Source: Phialophora verrucosa (Eukaryota > Ascomycota > Eurotiomycetes > Chaetothyriales > Herpotrichiellaceae). From it: a DNA stretch of 64,000 nucleotides. The DNA is taken from the NCBI GenBank assembly GCA_002099365.1, contig MSED01000004.1, positions 2,294,001 through 2,358,000 on the forward strand. The letters run 5' to 3'. Shown one piece after another: positions 1-10,112 of this stretch (position 1 is its first letter; every line of letters starts with the position of its first letter). Made by a program: the position numbers and the translations under genes. The notes below the pieces were generated by a model, which saw nothing but the letters and a program-made list of their open reading frames with translations, ran no database searches and was not told the origin of the DNA.

Positions 1-263
1 CGGCGTGATGACTCCACGTGTTATATTACATACATCGTCCGGACACAATCAAGGAGTGACTGGTTTGTGCTGGGGGACCAGCAGGCCCAGTCTTTGGCAT
101 CGACGGAAGGAACCCCATAAAAGCGGCGGCACTTCAGCCAAATTCGGCGGGACAATTCCCTCCAACCTAAAGGTACGTTGAACTGTAATCTCTTCACAAT
201 AGTCAAATAAGATATCGTGGTCGCAGAGGGAAGGCGTGTGGGTGCTAGGACTCTCTGAAGCAG

Positions 264-875
264 ATGTCGTTTCCGTTCCCTCCTGATAAGGCATCTGGCT
301 CCCAAGAGCCGCGTTCGAGCAATGAAGACACTTCGCAGCAGAAAGTAGCCCCGGGGGTTGTTCTAGACAAGGACGGGAAGCCGTAAGTCGATTTGCCGAC
401 AGAAACGAGGATGGCGCACTTATACATGTCTAGATGTCGCACCTGCACCTCGTCCGCTGCATGGCTTGCCATGATGAAGTCTAGTGGCAAGAAGCCCAAG
501 TCCGGCGCCGCACCAGTTGCTCCACGATCAGACTGTCCGCCCGACGTCGAAGAACTCGGCCGCTCGACCTGGACGCTCCTCCACAGCATGGCTGCCACAT
601 ACCCCGAAGCTGCACCGCCGGAGACACAGTCCATCATGAAGCAGTTCATCTCCACGTTCTCCAAGCTCTACCCGTGTTATGTCTGCGCTGAGGATTTTCA
701 AGACTGGCTGGTCCAGCCTGGGAATGAGCCCAAGGTAAAAGGACAAGATGAACTGGGCATGTGGGCATGTCGGGCGCACAATGCCGTCAATGTCAAGTTG
801 GGAAAACCCGAGTTTGACTGCAGTCTCTGGAAACAAAGATGGAAAGATGGCTGGAAGGACGGGCGATGCGATTGA
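264..875 (+). CDS. ERV1: FAD-linked sulfhydryl oxidase Erv1/ALR, 2 exons
   Basis: Exons 264-382 and 434-875 give 186 aa; the 51-bp intron has a GTAAGT donor and TAG acceptor, and phase closes. Erv1 reoxidises Mia40 in the mitochondrial intermembrane space and passes electrons via FAD to cytochrome c or oxygen. Visible in order: a flexible N-terminus with the shuttle pair CRTC (C41/C44), whose first Cys begins exon 2; a Trp/His-rich helix GRSTWTLLHSMAATYP; the redox-active pair YPCYVC (C121/C124) next to the flavin; and the structural C152-X16-C169 pair around the FAD-binding CRAHNAVN stretch. Length matches fungal Erv1 (about 180-200 aa). A start inside exon 2 would lose the shuttle cysteines, so the upstream ATG at 264 is preferred. 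Family assignment is very secure; the exon 1 start is inferred. Confidence 0.93.
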
Positions 876-1701
876 TGAATGTACGAGTAGGAGAACGAAT
901 GGCACGGTTATAAAGAGATGCCTTGCATGTACCATACCATGACCTATTACAGGTTCGAAAGACGTCCAGACACGGGACAGATGGATCTTTGAGCATTAGC
1001 GACGGCGCAACTCCTCTCATCACGCATTCTTGGATAGACACTGTATATACAGGGGGATACTCTGCAGCTGCACACCTGCATAGGCGTCCTTCTCGAAAGA
1101 GTTCTCTGATCAAATGCAGTGCACGCGTGATCCTCCCAAGTCCGGCGCCTTGGTGTACAATTCCTCCTTCCGTACCCAAGATAATCAATCTCTCGAGCTC
1201 AAATCCTACCTGAAACAGTAGTAGCTACGAGGTAGAGTACCCTCGATGCGACATTGGCACGGGGCTGAAATACAGACGACGCATGCTTGTCGTACCCACA
1301 GCTGATCATCCCTTTTTCCATGGCAGAAAACGACATCCGACACGCGGTTAATAGGGTCCCATCCACATTCCTTTTGTTCCAGTTTCCCACCTGTTTTGCA
1401 TTTCCCTTCCATTTTGGCCGTTGGATTTCTGATCCTCTCAAGACGAATCAACCCATCAAGTCAGCCGCGTGCGGTAGAGAGACTCTCATCTGTTTGTCCT
1501 TTTGCACTCTGGCCCGGACTCCGCATTCCACCCGTTTGAGCCGCAATCTTCAGCCTGGCAACCCCCGCCAGCGTATGTGTCAAGAATACGGAGCACATAA
1601 CACCACCTTGAAGTATGAGACCACGGTAATAGTAATGGTATTTACGATGGGCTCGATTTGATATCCCATACTTTTCCATCTTATCTTTATCCCTCTCAAC
1701 C
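876..1701. other. Intergenic region, no gene seen
   Basis: About 825 bp between ERV1 and the DUF3431 gene, holding the ERV1 3' end and the promoter and 5' leader of the next gene. Short open frames on both strands show no family signature. It is pyrimidine-rich just before the ATG at 1702, as is common in fungal leaders. Confidence 0.6.
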
Positions 1702-2841
1702 ATGATATTACTCCGACGGACGACTATACTCTCTCTGGCCCTTGGAGCTCTCACGTTCATATATCTATTCACGCACTTCCGCCCCTTCTCTCCCGAGAGA
1801 CCCTACCTGTACGGCCAGAATGACGCCGCATCGCTGTATGATCCCCGGCTCTTCGTGCCCGGCGCGGCCAAGCCAGCCGGGGCGAACTACACGCGCGTCC
1901 TGGTGATGGGCCGGCTCTCCAAGGAAGACATCTCCTGGCTGGACCAAGACCTCCCGGACCTGCCCAAGAAGATCTACACGGTCGACGACGCGCCCGAGCG
2001 GTCCGGCCTGCCTGCCAACAAAGGCCACGAAGCCATGGTGTACCTGACGTACATCATCGACCACTACGACGCGCTGCCGGACGTGGTGCTCTTCTTCCAC
2101 CCCCACAAAGTCACCTGGCACAACAACATCCTGCTGGACGTCTCGTCGGCCACGACCATCAAGCTCCTCTCCGACGCCCACGTCATGCGACAGGGCTACT
2201 TCAACACGCGGTGCCACCTCGACCCCGGGTGCCCCGACTGGCTGCACGTGGACCAGTCGCGGTGGAAGTACGATCTCCACCACAAACCCGAGGAACCGGC
2301 GCTCACGTCGCAGCTGTTCCACGACCTGTTTGGCCAAGATATCCCCATCCCGGAGAGCATCTCGCAGCCGTGCTGTGCCCAGTTTGCTGTCAGTGGGCAG
2401 CGCATCCGCCAGCGCGCCCGCGCGGATTACATCCACTATCGCGACTGGCTGCTGCACACCCCTCTGGACGACAAGACGTCCGGCCGCATCATGGAGTACT
2501 CGTGGCAGTATATCTTTTCGGGCCGGTTCACGTTCTGCCCCTCGCAGCATAAATGCTACTGCGACGGGTACGGCATCTGCTTCGAGGGTGGAGACGAAGG
2601 ACTGAAGGCCTGGCTGAAGCTCCTGAGGAAGAAAGAACTCGTGGACCAGAAACTCATCAAGATGTGGGACAAGGGCGTCACTTCGCGCGAGAGCGAACAG
2701 TATAAGAAACTGAGACACCAGAGCGGGGAGATGGGGAAGCAACTGGACGATATGCGCGAATCGGCCGTGCGGAGGGGGTTCGATCCGCAGACCAGGGCGA
2801 GGGAGTGTGGGAGGGAGTGGCATGAGGGGGATGGGTTCTAA
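1702..2841 (+). CDS. DUF3431 family type II membrane protein
   Basis: Single-exon 379-aa protein. An N-terminal hydrophobic segment (about residues 8-25) preceded by Arg residues predicts a signal anchor with the bulk of the protein in the secretory lumen. The body carries the landmarks of fungal DUF3431 proteins: a VLVMGRLSKEDISWL opening, NKGHEAMVYLTYIIDHYD, the VLFFHPHKVTWHNN core, CCAQFAVS, and a Cys-rich MEYSWQYIFSG region followed by CYCDGYGIC. The biochemical role of this family is not established; the FHPH and related polar motifs suggest a glycosyltransferase-like or sugar-related fold, which is inference. The C-terminal 80 residues are charged and helical. The ATG at 1702 is the first in frame and puts the anchor at the N-terminus. 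Confidence 0.85.
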   Translation: MILLRRTTILSLALGALTFIYLFTHFRPFSPERPYLYGQNDAASLYDPRLFVPGAAKPAGANYTRVLVMGRLSKEDISWLDQDLPDLPKKIYTVDDAPERSGLPANKGHEAMVYLTYIIDHYDALPDVVLFFHPHKVTWHNNILLDVSSATTIKLLSDAHVMRQGYFNTRCHLDPGCPDWLHVDQSRWKYDLHHKPEEPALTSQLFHDLFGQDIPIPESISQPCCAQFAVSGQRIRQRARADYIHYRDWLLHTPLDDKTSGRIMEYSWQYIFSGRFTFCPSQHKCYCDGYGICFEGGDEGLKAWLKLLRKKELVDQKLIKMWDKGVTSRESEQYKKLRHQSGEMGKQLDDMRESAVRRGFDPQTRARECGREWHEGDGF

Positions 2842-4027
2842 GTATAAGTCCTGGGGCATCCGCTCAAAGCCCCGGGATCCTTTCAAAAACGACGCCAGGC
2901 GCCATGATTCTGGAGCGAGATGACCATCTACCACGCCTCTACCTCAGGGAGACATACCAGCAAACTCGCCAGGCGGACAAAACCCTCGCAAGTCACGTTG
3001 AAATGAACTCGTCGAGTGCAAGTCCAGTGGTACAGATATGCATTTCCTCTCCGAACAATCCAGCAAATTGTCCCAGACACGAGCACACACGGTCAAGGTC
3101 AAGCAGAAGCAGAAGCAGAAGCCCTGGGATGTTATCAGTCCTCACTCTCCGAGGGCTCGACTCTCATGACCGCTTGAAAATCTTATCTGAATCAAATCAC
3201 ACAGCATATCAACGCAGCACATCTCTCGCTCCGACAGGTTCAGTATGCAGAATTCAAAACTAGGTCGTCACTCCACCTCGTCGAAACATGCCAGCTGGGA
3301 TCAAAAATTGTGTCATTTAGCCATCGCGACGAAGATGTCAACAGGCCAGAAAGGCCTCTCCTCGACATGATTGGACCAAAAGTTAACCATTTATCGCGGC
3401 GAAGAAAGGGCGCTCGCAATGGATTTTGGAAATATGCATAGCATACTTATGGGACGGAAATCTCTCACATGTTGGAAAGGAAGGATGGTTTGGAGTATAC
3501 CACTGCTCTGCACCACGCCATTGCAGTACCATGCTTGTTCAATGGGAAAACTGGAAAAGTACTACACATCGGACTTCGAGAATACAGTAGAGAACACTGT
3601 CGCTCTTTAATTATCATGTTCAGCGTAGGACATGCTGATCTGCTTGCCGATTGTGTACACTTCTATGATACACGCAAGTCACTTGGCCAACTTGAACAAT
3701 AACCCCGTTTTCAAGCTCGCCTGCACTTCGCCACGTTCTGGAGCTCCCATGAGGTTGCCTGCATTGCATGTCCCTTCAAGCTCTAAGTGAGGTTGCAGAC
3801 ACCCCATCATACGCATGCACTTGATCCCATGCATGATTGTACAGCCCAACTAACGCCTTGCTGTCCGAACACTATTGCCAACCGACCGATGCGAACGACA
3901 TATCCGCATTATGCGCCATGATAATTGCCAATACACCCACTGCTTCACATGGTTGACCGTCATGACTGGATCCAGGATTCGAGGACTACCACCCTCAATA
4001 GTCGACAGGACTCTCGCCAAATCGCTG
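2842..4027. other. Convergent intergenic region with a hexanucleotide repeat
   Basis: About 1.2 kb between two genes that converge on it. It contains a short AGAAGC hexanucleotide tract near 3101-3122. The small open frames have no recognisable domains and atypical codon use. Nothing else seen. Confidence 0.55.
3101..3122 (+). repeat. AGAAGC hexanucleotide tract
   Basis: Roughly three and a half units of AGAAGC between the converging DUF3431 and HAD genes. A simple repeat with no coding role seen. Confidence 0.75.
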
Positions 4028-5731
4028 CTAGTAGTTCATGACCATTTCTGCCGTTCCGGTCTTGGAGTCATTGGCGCCGTCGAAATTTCCTGGAGGGTAG
4101 TCATCGAGGCTGCGGTATGCTGGTGGTCCTCGGTTACCACCTCCACCGACAGCACCACCGCCATTCCTACCGCCTCTGTTGGAGCCCCCTGCACCTGAAG
4201 CAAGACCACGCTGTCTGGCACCGGCATTTGCGCCTTGATTGTTGGTTCGATTTCCGGAAAGGTTGGGGTTGTTGCGGTTGTTGAAGTTCGCTTTGCTTTG
4301 TGCATTGCGTTGTGCGAACCTGCCTCCTCTTGGTACATAGTCATCTCGATCGCTTCCGCCTGCGGCCCTTGCAAAGGACTCCTTATTCTTAAAGTTGGAG
4401 TCGTCAAATTTCCGCTTGTGACTGGTATTGCCATCGTTCGCACGGAACGGTTTACGGACGCCACGGTTGTGTTGTTGATAGGTGTGATCGTCTTCGATCT
4501 TCAACATGACCTTGTCAGCCACTGTGGTGACGAACATGAATGCCTTGTCGGGAGGAACATCTTGCCATTGGGTAATCTTGTTCGCGTCGATCTGTCTGGC
4601 GCCTTTTCGGATGGCAAGCACGACAACGGGGGTAGGATCCTGAGTGTAGATCTTTGTTTCGTTCACAGGTGCCACTCGAGCAGCCCAGATGCTGTCGCCA
4701 TGTTTGGCAATGCCAGTAACTTGCCATGTAACCTTGTGGCCACGTCCGCCCACTCTCTTCAGTATGTCGTTCCGAGGATAGAACGGACAGATGAGAATGC
4801 TGGAGGCAAGGAGACGAACTTCACCGTTGTCGATAAGATCAGGGCGGATTTGAAACAGGGTCAGAAGGCGGGCAGAGTCAGTCTGGTTGATCATGTAGCC
4901 GAAATAGCTAAAGTGCTCATCAATCTTCAAGTGCTTGCGCAGGGTCTTAGTCATGGTAGGGGCCCCTGAGGAGATTGCCTCATTGTGTCGAGTAATGGCG
5001 CGTTGGACCACTTCGATCTCCGTGTCTGGGTTGAGAAGGGACTTTAACTCGCAGACATGGATAACTTCCGCATTGATGGGTTTCCGAGGAGGCGGTGGCT
5101 CGTCGACCCTGTGAGAGAGAAAAGACTTGTTGAGGCGTTCAAAAAAATCCTTGAACGCTTTGACGTGTTTGGGCCTATCCTCGTAGATTCGGATCTCGTC
5201 GGCGGATTGATAGGTGAAGACCAATTCTTTGAGAAACTCTTGTTTGAAACTCATGGTGCTGTCGAACCGTTGTCCCGAAGGGCCGACTTCAGGTTTGAGG
5301 GCGACCAAGTCAAAATCAAGTTTCCGCGAATTGCATATTCTGTTCACAAGGTCTGTGAAATTGGTCTCGCCTCGCCCGGTGAGTAAAACAGTAATGGTAT
5401 CTTTGGACGCAATGCTCAACTCGACGAGTTCGCGCACCGTTTCATTCCAATGACCTTCCCATGCACGCAGTTCTTCTTTTTCAAGTCCCTCGCCTGTTGC
5501 CGCCAGAATGCTGTTGTCATGCCACCATCCACCGAAGGCAAGCGTCTCGTACGTTTGCAAGAGGCCGATCGTCTGGTAATGCCATACTAGAGGGTTGGGC
5601 AAAGGGCTGCAGAAGAGCGTGTTGTCAAAATCATAGACGTGGATGGCTTTGATTGTGGATGTATCACTGGGCAAGTTCTTGCTCTTGCAAGACCAGCGCT
5701 TGAGGGCATTGACAGAGTACGTCGTCTTCAT
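4028..5731 (-). CDS. HAD-superfamily Swiss Army Knife RNA repair-like protein with RGG tail
   Basis: A 567-aa single-exon protein. After the short leader comes ALKRWSCKSKNLP, then HVYDFDNTLF, the DxDxT nucleophile motif of HAD phosphatases at D34/D36. The next stretch (PLPNPLVWH, GGWWHD, VLLTGRGE, IYEDRPKH) is diagnostic of the fungal HAD_SAK_1 family, which is linked to RNA end repair by domain association; no direct function is established. Residues of roughly 250-430 form a second conserved domain. From about residue 480 the protein becomes a basic RGG/GGN-rich low-complexity tail typical of RNA-binding proteins. The ATG at 5731 was chosen because the conserved region begins almost at once and the in-frame extension upstream opens with GTG, not ATG. 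Nuclear or cytoplasmic RNA association is inferred. Confidence 0.82.
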   Translation of the reverse strand: MKTTYSVNALKRWSCKSKNLPSDTSTIKAIHVYDFDNTLFCSPLPNPLVWHYQTIGLLQTYETLAFGGWWHDNSILAATGEGLEKEELRAWEGHWNETVRELVELSIASKDTITVLLTGRGETNFTDLVNRICNSRKLDFDLVALKPEVGPSGQRFDSTMSFKQEFLKELVFTYQSADEIRIYEDRPKHVKAFKDFFERLNKSFLSHRVDEPPPPRKPINAEVIHVCELKSLLNPDTEIEVVQRAITRHNEAISSGAPTMTKTLRKHLKIDEHFSYFGYMINQTDSARLLTLFQIRPDLIDNGEVRLLASSILICPFYPRNDILKRVGGRGHKVTWQVTGIAKHGDSIWAARVAPVNETKIYTQDPTPVVVLAIRKGARQIDANKITQWQDVPPDKAFMFVTTVADKVMLKIEDDHTYQQHNRGVRKPFRANDGNTSHKRKFDDSNFKNKESFARAAGGSDRDDYVPRGGRFAQRNAQSKANFNNRNNPNLSGNRTNNQGANAGARQRGLASGAGGSNRGGRNGGGAVGGGGNRGPPAYRSLDDYPPGNFDGANDSKTGTAEMVMNY

Positions 5732-8593
5732 CGTGGTAATGGGTAACGTCCGAATGGATAAGCTAGGATAACAGCCTCGGGGCACACGAGGTTCCAGGGC
5801 AAGCCGCCGTCATTGGGGTCGGGCAGTTCGTACGGAAGAAAAGAAGAGTCGACCTGACAGCAGGCACATTTGTAGCCGTGAGAGGGCAGGTTCGAACAAG
5901 TCCTTGTCCGGAATATTTTTCCCTCACCGACTACCCTTTCTGAGGAAGTGTGAGGACTGCAACGTAGGCCCGTCAGGGATGCCTTTCTTGAGAGCTGGCA
6001 ACAAGGAAACAAGTACAGACCGTAAGTCAAAGGAGGCGTGAAGCACATGGTGTGGCGCAACGAGAAGATCCCGCGCCCGGCTAACTTGCCTATAATGTAG
6101 GAGGATTATCAATCACGTGCGTGACACGGTTGCGAAGACGAATCTCACTCTCCTTCTTTCCTGCCTGTATGCGAATCACCCTGATCACATCAGGAGCTCT
6201 CACGTCGGTCGGAGAGGTCCTCTATCTCGCCCAACTTATCTCGATGAAGTAGACTATTCCATTTCCTCGCACAGTTCGCAAGGTAACTTGCTCGGCGCAA
6301 TTGCTGGATCCTCCAGGATACTCTTCAACGATCCACGTGAGTAACTGGTCGCTTCAGTCCGCTCAACCAACCGCGTCCAGTAGCTGCGATACGTTAATCA
6401 AACACATCCTCCTGTGGCGATGACCTCGATGATAGTGCCAGATGCGGTATACAACGGGTTCTAGTTCAATCTAGGGCGACCACATTGGAACGTCATTCGG
6501 CTCCAAATCATTCGTGGCGCCTAGTAATTCTGTCAGATTGTCTCGACCGCGTTCCAAGGGCTACAACCTGGGATGGGTCACATGCTCATGATGTGAAGTA
6601 ACCTCCTGCTCTTACGGTATGGATTGCTCAAGACGACTAGGATTTCGATAGGCGTCCCCTTCCATTCAGGACTCAGGGATCGATGTATTGGCCTGCAACT
6701 CTCATTACTGTTCTCACGTCGACACCTAGAAAACCAGAACTGTTGGAGGGATGAGAGTACGAGCTTCTGCTTGCCAGAAAACCGGAAACAAACTTTAGAT
6801 TGGTAGGTTTAGTTCGGTCGACGTTCGGCAGCCAAACCGAAGAACGGGCAGTAAAAAGGCCGTGCAAGCAGATCATCATAACGGAGCCAGCTTTCGCATG
6901 CCACGGTTCATCTAAGGAGTTGATGTCGGAACGGAAAGTTGGGAATTTGAACACTTCACCACGACGCTGGGAGGGCACCTGCTCTTCATCACGAGGCTGC
7001 CGCAACCACGCGTCTTCACTTGTTTTGGAGCTTGATAAAACAGATCTGCTGAATGTTTCACCAAATATTGACCCATTGGAATCGCACAATCACCTTTGCG
7101 CCTTCTGAATGACGGAGTACTGGGGATTTATCCTTGGGGACGGCGTATCAGCTCTGAGAGCAGTATACAATGGCTTCGACACATGGCATATGCACGGGTG
7201 TGTGGTTCAACTGGTGTAGTTTCTCGACTGATCACAGCTGAAGCGCGCCTCTACGGCAGAGGCAACACCGGAAGAATCACTCGTTGGGCATTCCCGAGTT
7301 TGGGTTCACTTTTTGGTCTCCTCGTGGTTGAGTTTGACTCGCAGAAGATGCCTGCAGAGGTGACTTTTTTTGCGCACCTGCCAAGGCTTTTTCACATTCG
7401 AGGCTGATCAGAAGACATTCACGTCGGATCGCAGGAAAATGAAGGATGTGCCAGACCAGTAAAGTAACACAAAGCTTCTCAACGACGAATCTCCCAACAA
7501 CGTACCCCCGTTGCCGACGGTTTTCCTCTTTCCATTGCATTCAGATAATACCATGATCGGAGGCAAAAGGAGAAGACGCCAGCACGGTAGGTGGCAGAGT
7601 CCAGACCAGACCAGATCAGACCCCGCTATGTTTACGAGAGACAGCACAGAGAACTAGAACTACATGACCGGGATTTCGCATGAGCACTTGGGGCATTGAT
7701 GAGAATAACGGGCACGCGCAGCTCACCGCGTCCTGGGACCGAAGGTGCTTGTTCTTCCTCCCTTTCTTTCTTCTCTCAGATAGACGAGTTACCTACGATG
7801 TGTTGCAGCCAGTGCAGCCACCATCGTCACACTTGCACTCTATTCAAACTTGGATCCATCGAGATTTCTGTCTTATGCCTCCGCAACGACATCTGAGCTT
7901 TTCTACTGGATCACGGTCGTCTTGGTATCGCCAACCCAGTGGAAAGCTCGTGGGGAACCTGCTGGAGCTTCGGGCCGATGCTCGCAAACGGTTATTCCTT
8001 GAGACTTATGCTTGAAGACCACAGAGGGAGGTCGCATACCGTTACACGCTATTATTCCGGGCACAGGGAGGACAGTCCACGCGCGCTGGACACGTTAAAT
8101 TAGCCACTCAGTGATGAAGTGCCGCGTTACCACCGCTCTGCCCTGCGGGATTACTGGCAGCAAGTTAGTGAGGAGCAAGGCTAGAGCAACACCTAGACCT
8201 ACACCATATTCCCATGGTGATTGACTGATTCGCACATCACCACAACGCGCGGATCGAGCGCTCGAACCGGGGCCTTGATCCTCAGTCACTGGGCATCCTG
8301 GACTTCCCGTGTATTTCTGAATACTGTGCATACCAGGCAGATTTCCTAGATAGATGCTTCTCCGCTCTGCACTGCATGTCGAAGAACGTGCAGCGGGTGG
8401 GGGTGGACTGTGTAGACTGACCGGTCCATCATTCCCGAGTCTTCTCAACCGAATCCATCTGGACCTTTCGACAATGTTTCGATTCTCAGGGTCTTGCATT
8501 CTATCAATGTGAACCGTGTGATTGCAATATTTCTTATATAAGTTATTCCAGAGTATTATATGACATTTCATCTTTCAATGTTCCCTCTCTTTT
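5732..8593. other. Long gene-poor region
   Basis: About 2.9 kb without a convincing gene. Several open frames of 60-160 codons lie on both strands, none with a family signature. The longest candidate, minus strand 8571-8095, has one hydrophobic stretch (GVGLGVALALLLTNLLPV) but no supported start or partner exons. The left end is the promoter of the HAD gene. It could hide a short multi-exon gene or decayed DNA; the sequence alone does not decide. Confidence 0.5.
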
Positions 8594-9451
8594 TCACAGC
8601 TTCGCCCTCCCCCGTCCCTCGTCACCGGCGCCTTTAACCTCGTCCAGAAACGGCATCACCGCCTCCAGAAACCCGTCGGGATTATCGATATTGACGGCAT
8701 GCCCGGCGCGGGGGACGACGACTTTCCTCGCCCCGGGAATCTTCCCAGCCATATACGCACTCGCAGCCAAGAACGGGGTATCCTCGGCCCCGACGACGAC
8801 CAGGCTGGGCACCTTGACGGCAGGCAACGACTCAATCACCCTGCCGTCGCGCTGGGCGAGCATGCCGCGCGCGGCGAGCGCCAGGCCCTTGGCGTCCCTG
8901 TGCAGATTCGCGGCGCTCGCCCGCTCGGCACTCAACCCTTGCAGCACGGCCAGGCCGCGCTCTTCGAACCCCCGCGCCGTCTGCTCGGCCGTGTCGTTCC
9001 ACCTGCGCCGGGCATCCGCGCTGCGGAACCCCGGCCCCGTGTCGATGATGAGCAGGGCCCTCACTCGCGCAGGGTGGGTGCGGTAGAAGGCCAAGCTCAT
9101 GTAGCCGCCGAGGGAGAGGCCTCCGACGACAGCAGGGGCGGCGGCGGTGGGGCCACTCGCGGTCACGGCGTCCAGAATCCCAGCCATGTCCTCGACCGTG
9201 TGGGCTTCGGAATACGCCGCCAGCTCGGCCGGGTAGTCTGACTGGCCGTGGCCGCGCATGTCCCATGTGATGAGCCGGAAGGAGCGCGACAGCGCGGCGA
9301 CCTGGCCCGTCCACATGGCCGACGTGGCTGAGTAGCCGTGCGTGAGGAGGAGGATGGGCTTTTGGGCGTCATCGCTGTGGCTGTGGCTGCTGTTGGTGTT
9401 GCCGTGGACTTGGTAGAAGATCTTCACCCCGTTCCGGTTGAGGTAGGGCAT
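8594..9451 (-). CDS. Alpha/beta hydrolase
   Basis: A 285-aa single-exon alpha/beta-hydrolase-fold enzyme. Strand-helix landmarks: LLLTHGYS (oxyanion-hole HG at 38-39), ITWDMRGHGQSDYP, the nucleophile elbow GLSLGG with Ser113, an acid at Asp224 in VVGAEDTPF, and the catalytic His251 in PRAGHAVNIDNP. The complete Ser-Asp-His triad implies an active hydrolase, of the class that includes bacterial 3-oxoadipate enol-lactonase-like and esterase enzymes. The substrate cannot be named. There is no signal peptide, so it is probably cytosolic. A Ser/His-rich insertion (residues 20-28) interrupts the first strands. The ATG at 9451 gives the normal short N-terminus of this family. Confidence 0.88.
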   Translation of the reverse strand: MPYLNRNGVKIFYQVHGNTNSSHSHSDDAQKPILLLTHGYSATSAMWTGQVAALSRSFRLITWDMRGHGQSDYPAELAAYSEAHTVEDMAGILDAVTASGPTAAAPAVVGGLSLGGYMSLAFYRTHPARVRALLIIDTGPGFRSADARRRWNDTAEQTARGFEERGLAVLQGLSAERASAANLHRDAKGLALAARGMLAQRDGRVIESLPAVKVPSLVVVGAEDTPFLAASAYMAGKIPGARKVVVPRAGHAVNIDNPDGFLEAVMPFLDEVKGAGDEGRGRAKL

Positions 9452-10112
9452 TACGGCCAGAGGCTGGAAGGGGGATTTCTGCGCGGTGTACCGCTTATGT
9501 GTTGCTTCTGAGCGAGTGAGTCCACGCGTTATTATAGAACTGTTTAGACCTTCTTGCCTCCTTTGGATGGGCGTGTCTCAGTTGACTTCTGGAAGTATAG
9601 TACGTGTCTTTCGAAACTGGGCCGATCTGCTGGGAGTTGGCATCGACGGGCCTGAAGACTTCAATGCCCTGGGCACGGAGTATCACAGTTTATTTGTATC
9701 TTATCCTACCGTCCTCGATGGAGTCTGGGCCGTGCCGAGGCTGCATCAAACGCGGGGAAGATCTACCGAAGATGGACCGACCTCGACCTCGAACTCAGCC
9801 TTGCCATCTCCCATCCACCTGCTCAGTCTTATTGTGTCGCCCACGTGGAAGTAACGCTTACTTCGGTAACGGTCACTCCTTTCTCTTTTCTCTCCCGTCA
9901 AAGTCCCACCGAGAAGGTCACTCATCTTGCAGCTCCCTCAAAGCCGGTTACGGTCACTTGCTAGCCGACTGTTTCGAATTCAGGACGCTTCGGAAGTGAT
10001 GGTAAAATCGCCGCTATGAATATCCCTTCGGCGTAGAAAAGTTCCAGAGAAGGTAGTGGTGATGTTCCTGTATGGCAATTCACATTCTTTGAATCCTCTA
10101 CTCCTCCTTCTC
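9452..10112. other. Intergenic region, no gene seen
   Basis: Promoter of the hydrolase (minus strand) and 3' flank of the membrane-protein gene (minus strand). A CT-rich stretch lies just beyond the stop at 10113. No domain-bearing frame was found. Confidence 0.55.

Noticed and set aside
1765..2934. Minus-strand open frame of 389 codons over the DUF3431 gene
   Set aside because: Antisense shadow; Val/Leu/Arg/His-biased with no domain, while the plus strand carries a real family.
5881..5905. GGTTCGA sequence resembling a tRNA B box
   Set aside because: No matching T-stem, A box or acceptor stem could be built around it.
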